Positions 19,181-27,386 of a stretch of 60,136 bases of DNA are shown one piece after another. The position numbers were made by a program, and so were the translations under genes. Position 1 is the first letter of the stretch; each line of letters opens with the position of its first letter. Source of the stretch: Pseudoxanthomonas taiwanensis (GTDB lineage Bacteria > Pseudomonadota > Gammaproteobacteria > Xanthomonadales > Xanthomonadaceae). Where the stretch lies: NCBI RefSeq assembly GCF_010093135.1, contig NZ_PDWK01000008.1:1-60136 (forward strand). Reading direction: 5' to 3'. Under the pieces are notes generated by a model, which was not told the origin of the DNA, ran no database searches, and saw nothing but the letters and a program-made list of their open reading frames with translations.

Positions 19181-20284
19181 ATGCCCGCCCCCGCCGACCC
19201 CGTCCCCCTGCTGCGCGTGCTGCTGGCCGGCGGCCCTTCGGCGCCACGCCGGGCCTGGCTGGAAGCCGGCCCGGACGCCCCGCCGCCGCCGGCGCTGGCA
19301 CCGCGCCTGGCCATGGTGCAGCCGCGCCAGATCGAACGCTGCCTGGCCTGGCTGGCGCGTCCCGGCCACCACCTGCTCGGCTGGAACGACCCGCGCTATC
19401 CGGCGCTGCTGCGGCTGGTCCCGCAGCCGCCACCGGGCCTGTTCGTGGCCGGCGACCCGGACCTGCTGTGGCGGCCGGCGCTGGCCGTGGTCGGCAGCCG
19501 CGCCGCCAGCGCGGCCGGCCGCGACAACGCCGCCCTGTTCGCCCGCGCCTTCTGCCGGGCCGGCCTGGCCGTGGTCAGCGGCCTGGCCGCCGGCATCGAC
19601 GCGGCCGCGCACCAGGCCGCCCTGGCCTGCGGCGGCGCCACCGTGGCGGTGCTGGGCACCGGCCCGGACCGGGCCTACCCGCGCGCCCACGCCGCCCTGC
19701 TGGAGCAGGTCGCCGCCGAGGGTGCCGTGGTCAGCGAGTACCCGCCTGGGACCCCGCCGCGCGCCGGCCACTTCCCGCGCCGCAACGGCATCATCGCCGG
19801 CCTGGCGCTGGGCACGCTGGTGGTGGAGGCCGCGGCCCGCTCCGGCGCCCTGGTCACGGCCCGCCTGGCCGCCGAGGCCGGGCGCGAGGTGTTCGCCCTG
19901 CCCGGCTCGATCCACCTGCCCCAGGCCCGCGGCTGCCATCGCCTGATCCGGGACGGGGCCCTGCTGGTGGAAACCCCGGAGGAGGTCCTGGCCGGTATCG
20001 CCCCTCTGGCCGGGCCCCTGGCCCGCACCCTGGCGCCGCGGGAGCAGGCCCCGGCGCGGCCCGGCGGGCCGGCCGCCGTTCATGCGGACGCCGGGTCCGA
20101 CCACGACAGGTTGTGGCAGGCCCTGGGTCCGGACCCAACGCCTATGGATGTCCTGGTGGAGCGGACCGGATTGACGGCCGCCACCCTGTCCTCCATGCTG
20201 CTGTCCATGGAACTGGATGGGCGGGTCGCGGTCGAGCACGGCCGCTATGCGCGCAGGCCCACCGGCGGCGGTACGGTCGCCTGA
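19181..20284 (+). CDS. dprA: DNA processing protein DprA
   Basis: DprA (Smf) binds incoming single-stranded DNA and loads RecA during natural transformation. The 367-residue protein has a Rossmann-like core with VVGSRAAS, VVSGLAAGIDAAAH, AVLGTGPDRAYPR, FPRRNGIIAGL, VVEAAARSGALVTA and the late FALPGS motif. The C-terminal winged-helix (DprA_WH) lies at about residues 305-355. It is flanked by the LysM gene and smg, as in other gamma-proteobacteria. The N-terminal ~60 residues are poorly conserved; the ATG at 19181 is the only good upstream start. Confidence 0.95.
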   Translation: MPAPADPVPLLRVLLAGGPSAPRRAWLEAGPDAPPPPALAPRLAMVQPRQIERCLAWLARPGHHLLGWNDPRYPALLRLVPQPPPGLFVAGDPDLLWRPALAVVGSRAASAAGRDNAALFARAFCRAGLAVVSGLAAGIDAAAHQAALACGGATVAVLGTGPDRAYPRAHAALLEQVAAEGAVVSEYPPGTPPRAGHFPRRNGIIAGLALGTLVVEAAARSGALVTARLAAEAGREVFALPGSIHLPQARGCHRLIRDGALLVETPEEVLAGIAPLAGPLARTLAPREQAPARPGGPAAVHADAGSDHDRLWQALGPDPTPMDVLVERTGLTAATLSSMLLSMELDGRVAVEHGRYARRPTGGGTVA

Positions 20285-20347
20285 GGCGACCACCCCGCCC
20301 GTGGTTCCTCCACCCTACGGCGCCCTCGCGGGCGCAGGCCGAGGGCC

Positions 20348-20821
20348 ATGAAAGAAAGCATCCTGGACGTCCTGCTCTACCTGTTCGAACACTACATCGC
20401 CGAAGACGCGGACACCCTGCACGACCGCGATCCACTGCAGCAGGGCCTGATCGAGGCCGGCTTCACCCCGAGCGAGATCGCCAAGGCCTTCGACTGGCTC
20501 GACGCCCTGGCCCAGCAGCGCCCGACCGCCGCCGACCCGCGCGTGGACGGGCCGGTGCGCGTGTTCCACGGGCCGGAGCTGGACAAGCTGGACCTGGAGT
20601 GCCGCGGCTTCCTGCTGTTCCTGGAGCGGCACGGGGTGCTCGACGCACAGCAGCGCGAGCTGGTGATCGACCGCGCCATGGCGCTGGACCAGGACACCCT
20701 GGACCTGGACGACCTGAAGTGGGTGGTGCTGATGGTGCTGTTCAACCAGCCCGGCGCCGAGGCCGCCTACGCCTGGATGGAAACCCAGATGTTCGGCGAG
20801 GAGCCCGAGCCGGTGCACTGA
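20348..20821 (+). CDS. smg: Smg protein (DUF494)
   Basis: A 157-residue cytosolic protein of the Smg/DUF494 family, starting [17 protein letters not shown]. Smg is always found near dprA, topA-like genes or tsaC in gamma-proteobacteria, and its biochemical role is not established. The end, [12 protein letters not shown] followed by a helix, matches the family. The gap to dprA is 63 bp and no terminator is visible, so co-transcription is likely. Confidence 0.93.
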   Translation: MKESILDVLLYLFEHYIAEDADTLHDRDPLQQGLIEAGFTPSEIAKAFDWLDALAQQRPTAADPRVDGPVRVFHGPELDKLDLECRGFLLFLERHGVLDAQQRELVIDRAMALDQDTLDLDDLKWVVLMVLFNQPGAEAAYAWMETQMFGEEPEPVH

Positions 20822-20896
20822 TCCGGTCCGGGTGCCCCCGCTTCCCCGGCCCGTGCCGCTTCGGTTAACGTGCCCCGGTTCCACGGGGAAACGGTA

Positions 20897-21547
20897 ATGG
20901 ACCACTGGTATTACGCCACTGCCCACGGGCAGCGGCGCGGGCCGGTTTCGGCCACGGACCTGAAGGCGCTGCTGGCCGCCGGCGGCATCACCCGCCAGAC
21001 CCTGGTCTGGCGCGAAGGGTTGCCGCACTGGTGTCCGCTGGCCGCCCAGGCGGCCGCGCTCGGCCTGCCGCCGCCGCTGCCGGCCGCCTCCGCCCCGCCG
21101 GCCGGACTGCCACGCGCGGCCCTCATCGCCCTGGCCGTGGTGGCGGGGCTGGTGGTCCTGGCCGTGCTGGGCGGCGTGGGCGCGGCCTTCGGCATTCCCG
21201 CCTACCGCGACTACCGCCTGCGCGCCCACGCCGCCGCGGCCGTCGCCGAGGCCAGCGGCCACCAGGCGGCCGTGGCCGCCTTCGTCGGGGCGCAGGGGCG
21301 CTGCCCGGAGAACGGCGACCCCGGCTTCGGCGCGCCGGAGGAGCACGCCGGCGGCCACCTGGCGCGGGTCCGCTTCGGCCGCTTCCCCGGCACCGGGCGC
21401 TGCGGCCTGCAGGCCGTGATCGCCGCCCCCGGCCAGGCGCCTCTGGACGGCATGCGCATCTGGCTGGAATACGACGAGGCCGGCGCGGCCTGGGAATGCT
21501 CCTCCCAGGTGGACGACCGCTACCTGCCGCCGCGTTGCCGCGGCTGA
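20897..21547 (+). CDS. GYF_2 (DUF4339) membrane protein with pilin-like C-terminal domain
   Basis: A 216-residue protein. Residues 1-55 are a GYF_2/DUF4339 domain (DHWYYATAHGQRRGPVSATD, then LVWREGLPHW). A Pro/Ala linker follows, then one membrane helix (about residues 76-98). Next comes a segment reminiscent of type IV pilins: GIPAYRDYRLRAHAAAAVAE, then GRCPENGDPGFG and a C-terminal Cys. A pilin-like fold after an internal rather than N-terminal helix, with no prepilin-peptidase site, means it is not an assembled pilin. I chose ATG 20897; a GTG 27 nt upstream is less likely. Function unknown. Confidence 0.75.
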   Translation: MDHWYYATAHGQRRGPVSATDLKALLAAGGITRQTLVWREGLPHWCPLAAQAAALGLPPPLPAASAPPAGLPRAALIALAVVAGLVVLAVLGGVGAAFGIPAYRDYRLRAHAAAAVAEASGHQAAVAAFVGAQGRCPENGDPGFGAPEEHAGGHLARVRFGRFPGTGRCGLQAVIAAPGQAPLDGMRIWLEYDEAGAAWECSSQVDDRYLPPRCRG

Positions 21548-21574
21548 CAACGATGCAACCCAGGGGATGACAGC

Positions 21575-22459
21575 ATGAACAAGTGGTATTACGCCGACGC
21601 GCAGCGCCGCCAGATCGGCCCCGTTCCCGCCTCCGAGCTGGTCCAGCTGCACCAGGCCGGGCAGGTCGACGACGCCACCCTGGTCTGGCGCGAAGGCCTG
21701 GCCAACTGGCAGCCGCTGGGCACGGTGCGCGCGGAGCTGGGCCTGGAAGCCCCGGTCCCGCCCGCGCCCGAGGCCGCGCTGCCGCCGGCCGACGCCGCGG
21801 CGCCGGCGGCCATGGCCGCCACGGCCCCGGCCGTGCTTTCCCCCGGCGCGGACGATGTGGTCTACGCCGGGCTGTGGAAGCGCGTGGCCGCCAGCCTGAT
21901 CGACAGCCTGGTGACCTCCACCATCACCTACGCCGCGGCCATCCCCCTGTTCCTGGTCTACGGCGTCAGCACCACGGCGCTGTTCGGCCTGCGCGACCTG
22001 CAGGACGGCCCGCCGCTGGCATTCTGGGCCGTGTACTACCTGCTCGCGCTCGGCCTGCCGGCGCTGTATTTCGCCTGGATGCACTCCAGCAGCACGCAGG
22101 CCTCGCTGGGCAAGATGGCGGTGGGCGTGAAGGTGGTGCGCGGCGACGGGCAGCCGGTGGGCTTCGGCCGCGCGCTGCTGCGCTACCTGGCCTACCTGCT
22201 GATCTGCATGCTCACCTGCGGCCTGGGCGCGCTGGCCAGCGCCCTGGTGGTGGCCTTCAGCGCCCGCAAGCAGGCCCCGCACGACATGATGTGCGACACC
22301 CTGGTGGTGGACCGTTGGGCCTTCACCCCGTTCCCGGAACGCCAGCAGCGCGGCCTGGGCACGGTGACCATCGTGGTGCTGGCGGTGTTCGGCCTGCTGA
22401 CCCTGGGCACGCTGCTGGTGATGGGCCTGGTCATCGGCGCGCTCGTGGCCCACGGCTGA
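21575..22459 (+). CDS. GYF_2 (DUF4339) - RDD family membrane protein
   Basis: A 294-residue protein. The N-terminal GYF_2 domain (NKWYYADAQRRQIGPVPASE, LVWREGLANWQPLG) is clearly related to that of the preceding gene. An Ala/Pro linker (about 65-95) leads to an RDD domain with four or five membrane helices. The RDD signature is YAGLWKRVAASLIDSLV, with later STQASLGKMAVGVKVV. RDD proteins are suspected transporters or membrane organisers. The gene follows the first GYF_2 gene by 27 bp, so the two are likely co-expressed. Confidence 0.82.
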   Translation: MNKWYYADAQRRQIGPVPASELVQLHQAGQVDDATLVWREGLANWQPLGTVRAELGLEAPVPPAPEAALPPADAAAPAAMAATAPAVLSPGADDVVYAGLWKRVAASLIDSLVTSTITYAAAIPLFLVYGVSTTALFGLRDLQDGPPLAFWAVYYLLALGLPALYFAWMHSSSTQASLGKMAVGVKVVRGDGQPVGFGRALLRYLAYLLICMLTCGLGALASALVVAFSARKQAPHDMMCDTLVVDRWAFTPFPERQQRGLGTVTIVVLAVFGLLTLGTLLVMGLVIGALVAHG

Positions 22460-22481
22460 ACCGTCCCCGCCCTGGCCACGC

Positions 22482-22519
22482 TTGACAGCCCCGGCCGGGG
22501 CGTGATTCACCTATAAAAT
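22482..22519 (+). promoter_or_regulatory. Putative topA promoter with a long spacer and a palindrome
   Basis: A consensus TTGACA (22482-22487) and a strong -10-like TATAAA (22512-22517) lie 24 bp apart, well beyond the usual 17. Between them is a perfect 12-bp palindrome CCCCGGCCGGGG (22489-22500). Either the -35 is not used or the promoter is unusual. Confidence 0.4.
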
Positions 22520-22532
22520 AGAACGCTGCCTG

Positions 22533-22557
22533 CGCCCGGGGGGGTCTCCCCCGGGCG
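22533..22557 (+). promoter_or_regulatory. 5' leader hairpin upstream of topA
   Basis: A perfect 10-bp GC stem CGCCCGGGGG / CCCCCGGGCG with loop GGTCT lies about 15 nt after the -10 box, so it would be at the very 5' end of the topA mRNA. No T run follows, so it is not a simple terminator. About 77 nt remain before the ATG. Confidence 0.55.
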
Positions 22558-22634
22558 TCGGCATCTCTGGCGCAGCGCAAAACCGGCGCCGCCGCCGGCT
22601 CCGGGGCCCGGCCCCGCCCCCACCAGACACGGAC

Positions 22635-25112
22635 ATGCCCAAGCACCTGCTCATCGTTGAGTCGCCGGCCAAGGCCAAGACGATCAACAAATACCTCGGC
22701 AAGGACTTCACCGTCCTGGCCTCCTACGGGCATGTGCGCGACCTGGTGCCCAAGGAAGGCGCGGTGGACCCGGAGCACGGCTTCGCCATGCGCTACGAGC
22801 TGATCGACAAGAACGAGAAGCACGTGGAGGCCATCGCCAAGGCCGCGCGCGAGGCCGAGGCCGTCTGGCTGGCCACCGACCCGGACCGCGAGGGCGAGGC
22901 GATCAGCTGGCACATCGCCGAGATCCTGAAGGAGCGCGGGCTGCTCGACGGCAAGCCGCTGCACCGGGTGGTGTTCACCGAGATCACCCCGCGCGCGATC
23001 CGCGAGGCCATCGCCCAGCCGCGGCAGATCGCCGCCGAGCTGGTGGACGCGCAGCAGGCGCGCCGCGCCCTCGACTACCTGGTCGGCTTCAACCTCTCCC
23101 CGGTGCTGTGGCGCAAGGTGCAGCCGGGCCTGTCGGCCGGCCGCGTGCAGTCGCCGGCGCTGCGCATGATCGTCGAGCGCGAGGAGGAGATCGAGGCCTT
23201 CCAGGCGCGCGAGTACTGGACCATCGCCGCCGAGCTGGCGCACCCGGCGCAGCCGTTCTCCGCCAAGCTGGTGCGCCTGGACGGGCAGAAGTTCGAGCAG
23301 TTCACCATCACCGACGGCGAATCGGCCGAGGCCGCGCGCCTGCGCATCCAGCAGGCCGCCGGCGGCGCCCTGCACGTCACCGACGTGGCCAGCAAGGAGC
23401 GCAAGCGCCGCCCGGCCCCGCCGTTCACCACCTCGACCCTGCAGCAGGAGGCCTCGCGCAAGCTCGGCTTCACCACCCGCAAGACCATGCAGGTGGCGCA
23501 GAAGCTGTACGAGGGGGTGACCCTGGGGGAGGAGGGCACCGTCGGCCTGATCACCTACATGCGTACCGACTCGGTGAACCTCTCGCAGGAGGCGCTGGCC
23601 GAGCTGCGCGACGTGATCGCCCGCGACTTCGGCACGCAGTCGCTGCCGGACCGTCCGAACTTCTACCAGACCAAGTCCAAGAACGCGCAGGAGGCCCACG
23701 AGGCGATCCGCCCGACCTCGGCGCTGCGCACCCCGGCGCAGGTGGCCCGCTACCTGACCGAGGACGAGCGCAAGCTGTACGAGCTGATCTGGAAGCGCGC
23801 GGTGGCCAGCCAGATGGTGCCGGCCACGCTCAACACCGTGTCGGTGGACCTGGCCGCCGGCAACGAGCACACCTTCCGCGCCACAGGCACCACGGTGGTG
23901 TTCCCCGGCTTCCTGGCCGTGTACGAGGAAGGCAAGGACACCCGCAGCGCCGAGGACGAGGACGAGGGCCGCAAGCTGCCGGCGCTGCGCCCGGGCGACC
24001 GGGTGCCGCTGGACCGCATCCACGCCGACCAGCACTTCACCCAGCCGCCGCCGCGCTACACCGAGGCCGCACTGGTCAAGGCGCTGGAGGAGTACGGCAT
24101 CGGCCGGCCGTCCACCTACGCCTCGATCATCCAGACGCTGCTGATGCGCAAGTACGCGGAAATGGAAGGCCGCGCGCTCAAGCCCACCGACGTGGGCCGC
24201 GCGGTGAGCAAGTTCCTCTCCAGCCACTTCACCCGCTACGTGGACTACGACTTCACCGCGCGCATGGAGGACGAGCTGGACGCGGTCTCGCGCGGCGAGG
24301 AGTCCTGGGTGCCGGTGATGGAGAAGTTCTGGGGCCCGTTCAAGGAGCTGGTCGAGGACAAGAAGCAGTCGCTGGACCGCACCGACGCCGGCAGCGCCCG
24401 CGTGCTGGGCGTGGACCCGAAGACCGGCAAGGAGGTCAGCGCGCGCATCGGGCGCTTCGGCCCGATGGTGCAGATCGGCACGGTCGAGGACGAGGAGAAG
24501 CCGCGCTTCGCCTCGCTGCAGCCGGGCCAGAGCATCTATTCCATCACCCTGGAGGAGGCGCTGAAGCTGTTCGACATGCCGCGCGTGCTGGGCGAGAGCA
24601 ACGGCCAGCAGGTCAGCGTCGGCATCGGCCGCTTCGGCCCCTTCGTCAAGCGCGGCAGCACCTACGCCTCGCTGAAGAAGGAGGACGATCCGTACAAGAT
24701 CGACCTGGCCCGCGCCGTGGCGCTGATCGAGGAGAAGGAGGAGATCGCGCGCAACCGCGTGATCAAGGAATTCCCCGGCAGCGACATCCAGGTGCTCAAC
24801 GGCCGCTTCGGCCCGTACATCAGCGACGGCAAGCTCAACGGCAGGATTCCCAAGGACCGCGACCCGGCCTCGCTGACCCTGGAGGAGGTGCAGCAGCTGC
24901 TGGCCGAGACAGGCAAGCCGGCACGGCGCGGCTTCGCCGCCAGGAAGACCGCGGCGAAGAAGGCCGCCGAGGCCAAGGCCCCGGCCAAGAAGGCGGCGAA
25001 GAAGGCCACCACCAAAACCGCGACGAAGAAGGCCGCGGCCCGGAAGACCACGGCGAAGAAGGCCACCGGCAAGGCCGCGGACGCGGCCGCCGACGACGCG
25101 CCGCCATTCTGA
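22635..25112 (+). CDS. topA: DNA topoisomerase I (type IA)
   Basis: TopA relaxes negative supercoils. The 825-residue protein begins PKHLLIVESPAKAKTINKYL (Toprim), and has the acidic Toprim triad region TDPDREGEAISWH and the active tyrosine Y308 in LITYMRTDSV. The C-terminal part has Toprim-type repeats (FGPMVQIG, FGPFVKRG, FGPYISDG), not the cysteine zinc ribbons of E. coli TopA. It ends in a Lys/Ala-rich tail of about 65 residues (repeated AAKKA-type units), a nonspecific DNA-binding tail also known from actinobacterial TopA. The gene sits between smg and tsaC, where E. coli has the TopA-tail relative yrdD. Confidence 0.96.
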   Translation: MPKHLLIVESPAKAKTINKYLGKDFTVLASYGHVRDLVPKEGAVDPEHGFAMRYELIDKNEKHVEAIAKAAREAEAVWLATDPDREGEAISWHIAEILKERGLLDGKPLHRVVFTEITPRAIREAIAQPRQIAAELVDAQQARRALDYLVGFNLSPVLWRKVQPGLSAGRVQSPALRMIVEREEEIEAFQAREYWTIAAELAHPAQPFSAKLVRLDGQKFEQFTITDGESAEAARLRIQQAAGGALHVTDVASKERKRRPAPPFTTSTLQQEASRKLGFTTRKTMQVAQKLYEGVTLGEEGTVGLITYMRTDSVNLSQEALAELRDVIARDFGTQSLPDRPNFYQTKSKNAQEAHEAIRPTSALRTPAQVARYLTEDERKLYELIWKRAVASQMVPATLNTVSVDLAAGNEHTFRATGTTVVFPGFLAVYEEGKDTRSAEDEDEGRKLPALRPGDRVPLDRIHADQHFTQPPPRYTEAALVKALEEYGIGRPSTYASIIQTLLMRKYAEMEGRALKPTDVGRAVSKFLSSHFTRYVDYDFTARMEDELDAVSRGEESWVPVMEKFWGPFKELVEDKKQSLDRTDAGSARVLGVDPKTGKEVSARIGRFGPMVQIGTVEDEEKPRFASLQPGQSIYSITLEEALKLFDMPRVLGESNGQQVSVGIGRFGPFVKRGSTYASLKKEDDPYKIDLARAVALIEEKEEIARNRVIKEFPGSDIQVLNGRFGPYISDGKLNGRIPKDRDPASLTLEEVQQLLAETGKPARRGFAARKTAAKKAAEAKAPAKKAAKKATTKTATKKAAARKTTAKKATGKAADAAADDAPPF

Positions 25113-25138
25113 GGCCACGCACCGGACCGGCAACGCCC

Positions 25139-25702
25139 ATGGACACGCCACTGACACCCGCCGCCGCCGCCCCGCTGCTGCATGACGGGGCGGTGCTGGC
25201 CTACCCGACCGAGGCGGTCTGGGGCCTGGGCTGCGATCCGCGCAACGAGGCCGCGGGACTGCGCCTGCTGCAGGTCAAGCAGCGCCCGGCGGAGAAGGGC
25301 CTGATCCTGGTGGCCGCCGACCTGGACATGCTGCGTCCCTGGCTGGACCTGGAGGCGCTGCCAGGCGACCGCCTGGCCGGGATCCTGGCCGGCTGGCCCG
25401 GCCCCCACACCTGGATCATGCCGGCCGCCGCCGGCGCTCCGCGCTGGATCACCGGCGCCCACGAGGGCATCGCCGTGCGCGTGTCCGCCCACCCGGTGGT
25501 GGTGGCGCTGTGCCGCGCCTTCGGCGGACCGCTGGTGTCCACCAGTGCCAACCTCGCCGGGCGGCCACCGGCCCGCTCCCGCGCGGAGCTGGACCCGGCC
25601 GTGCTGGCCCGGGTGGACGGCGTGGTGGAAGGCGAGACCGGCGGCCTGGAGCGGCCCACGCCGATCCGCGTGGCCCGCGACGGCCGCGTGCTGCGGACCT
25701 GA
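25139..25702 (+). CDS. tsaC: Threonylcarbamoyl-AMP synthase
   Basis: TsaC makes threonylcarbamoyl-adenylate from threonine, bicarbonate and ATP, the first step of t6A37 tRNA modification. The 187-residue protein is of the short TsaC/RimN type: a single Sua5/YciO/YrdC domain with AYPTEAVWGLGCDP, VKQRPAEKGLI, TWIMPAA and GPLVSTSANLAG. The ATG at 25139 is 26 bp after topA. tsaD, which completes the modification, is also in this window. Confidence 0.94.
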   Translation: MDTPLTPAAAAPLLHDGAVLAYPTEAVWGLGCDPRNEAAGLRLLQVKQRPAEKGLILVAADLDMLRPWLDLEALPGDRLAGILAGWPGPHTWIMPAAAGAPRWITGAHEGIAVRVSAHPVVVALCRAFGGPLVSTSANLAGRPPARSRAELDPAVLARVDGVVEGETGGLERPTPIRVARDGRVLRT

Positions 25703-25743
25703 GCGCCCGCCACGCTAGGATGGCCCCACGCCAGGAGGCCACC

Positions 25744-26478
25744 ATGCCCTCGATCCCGCCCGCCCGCCGCGGCGCCATCCCACCGTCCGGGCACACCCTG
25801 CCCGGTCTGGCACTGGCCGCCCTGCTGCTGGCCGCGCCGGCGGCGGCGCAAACGGCGTCCGGACCGGAACCGGACCAGGACAGCGTGACCATCTACCGCT
25901 GCAGCGACAGCCAGGGCCGCCTGCTGGCGCTGCGCGATTCGCCGTGCCGGCCGGGCGAGCGCCAGGAGCTGGTGCGCATGCAGCGGCCACAGGATCCGCC
26001 GCCGCAGCCGGCCCGGCCCGCGCCCGCCGCCACGCCGGCGCCCGCGCCCGCGCCCGGGCGCGAGGTGCGCATCGTCACCGTGCAGGCGCCCCAGCCCATG
26101 TACGAATGCACCGCCCCGGACGGGACCACCTACCTGAGCGGCACCGACGCCGGCAACGCGCGCTGGGTGCCGTTCTGGGCGGTGGCGTATCCGCACCGCC
26201 CGCATCCGCGGCCACCCGCCCCGCCGCCCGGCGGCGGGCATGCGCCCCCGGCCGGGCCGCGGCCGCCGCACACCGGCGTGGTCGTGCCCGCCGGCGGCAC
26301 CTGGGTGCGCGATCCCTGCGTGCTGCTGCCGCCGGAGGAGCTGTGCCGGCGCCTGCCCGACCGCCGCTACGAGATCCTGCGCCGCTACCACGACACCACG
26401 CCGTCCGAGCGCCAGGCCCTGGACCGCGAGCAGCGCGACATCGACATGCGCATGCAGGCCAGCTGCCCGGGCTACTGA
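25744..26478 (+). CDS. Exported DUF4124-type, proline-rich protein
   Basis: A 244-residue secreted or periplasmic protein. A signal peptide ends near APAAAQT (about residue 35). A DUF4124-like domain follows (VTIYRCSDSQGRLLALRDSP), then a second similar segment (MYECTAPDGTTYLSG). Pro/Ala-rich linkers come between and after (about residues 82-105 and 155-185), and a Cys-containing C-terminus ends SCPGY. The six or so cysteines suggest disulfides. The start ATG has an excellent site (CAGGAGGCCACC). No function is established for DUF4124 proteins. Confidence 0.75.
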   Translation: MPSIPPARRGAIPPSGHTLPGLALAALLLAAPAAAQTASGPEPDQDSVTIYRCSDSQGRLLALRDSPCRPGERQELVRMQRPQDPPPQPARPAPAATPAPAPAPGREVRIVTVQAPQPMYECTAPDGTTYLSGTDAGNARWVPFWAVAYPHRPHPRPPAPPPGGGHAPPAGPRPPHTGVVVPAGGTWVRDPCVLLPPEELCRRLPDRRYEILRRYHDTTPSERQALDREQRDIDMRMQASCPGY

Positions 26479-26485
26479 GCGCCGC

Positions 26486-27292
26486 TCACCCCGACCAGGG
26501 AATGCTCAGCGCCACCAGCAACAGGAACAGCGCGAACACCCTGCGCAGCGCCCGGCCGCTGATCGCGTGCGCCAGGCGCGTGCCCCACGGCGCGGCCAGC
26601 ACCGAGGCCGCGGCCACGCCCAGCGCCGCCGGCAGGTAGACGTAGCCCACCGCGTGCTGCGGCAGCGCGCCCGCCGGCGCGTGCAGGGCGTAGCCCAGCG
26701 CGCTGGCCAGGCCGATGGCCCCGCCGCAGGCGCTGGAGGTGCCCACCGCGCGCACCGGCTGCACGCCGCGCCAGACCAGCAGCGGCACGGTCATGCTGCC
26801 GCCGCCTATGCCGACCACCGCCGAGAGCGCGCCGATGCCGGTTCCGGCCACGGTCAGCGGCCAGCCGCGCGGCGGCGCCACCCCGCTGCCGTCGGCCGGT
26901 GCACGGGTGCGGCCGAAGCCGATCTGCCAGGCCGCCACCAGACAGTAGCCCGCCACGATCCATCGCAGCGCCGTCCCGTCCAGCGCCACCGCCAGGTCGC
27001 TGCCCAGCCAGCCGCCGAGCAGCATGCCCGGCACCAGCCAGGCCACCGTCGGCCACAGCACGCTGCCGCGGCGCGCGTGCGCGCGCGCCGAGGACAGCCC
27101 GGTGAGCACGATGCTGGCCAGCGAACTGGCCAGGGCGGCGTGCATGGACGCTTCCGGCGGGATGCCGAACAGCGGCAGCATCCACGCCAGTGCGGCGATG
27201 ATCACCAGACCGCCGCCGATGCCCAGCAGCCCGGCGAGCACGCCGGCCACCAGGCCCAGCAGCGGGAACAACAGGTAGGACAGCAACGACAC
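26486..27292 (-). CDS. TauE/SafE-family sulfite/sulfonate exporter-like protein
   Basis: A 268-residue inner-membrane protein of the TauE/SafE (DUF81) family with about eight helices. The two family repeats are visible: GLLGIGGGLVIIAAL near the N-terminus and SAVVGIGGGSMTVPLLVWRG in the middle. Members export sulfite, sulfoacetate or related organosulfur anions. The GTG at 27292 is preceded by AGGAG with an 8-nt gap, so I prefer it to a GTG 45 nt upstream that lacks a ribosome site. It is convergent with the DUF4124 gene and divergent from slt. Confidence 0.85.
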   Translation of the reverse strand: MSLLSYLLFPLLGLVAGVLAGLLGIGGGLVIIAALAWMLPLFGIPPEASMHAALASSLASIVLTGLSSARAHARRGSVLWPTVAWLVPGMLLGGWLGSDLAVALDGTALRWIVAGYCLVAAWQIGFGRTRAPADGSGVAPPRGWPLTVAGTGIGALSAVVGIGGGSMTVPLLVWRGVQPVRAVGTSSACGGAIGLASALGYALHAPAGALPQHAVGYVYLPAALGVAAASVLAAPWGTRLAHAISGRALRRVFALFLLLVALSIPWSG

Positions 27293-27386
27293 CGGCAAAG
27301 ACTCCTGCGCGAGGCGCGCCGGCCGCCGGGGCGCCACGTGGCCGCCTCGTCACGGCCATTCAGGCGCGTTGGGTATATTCGACCGC

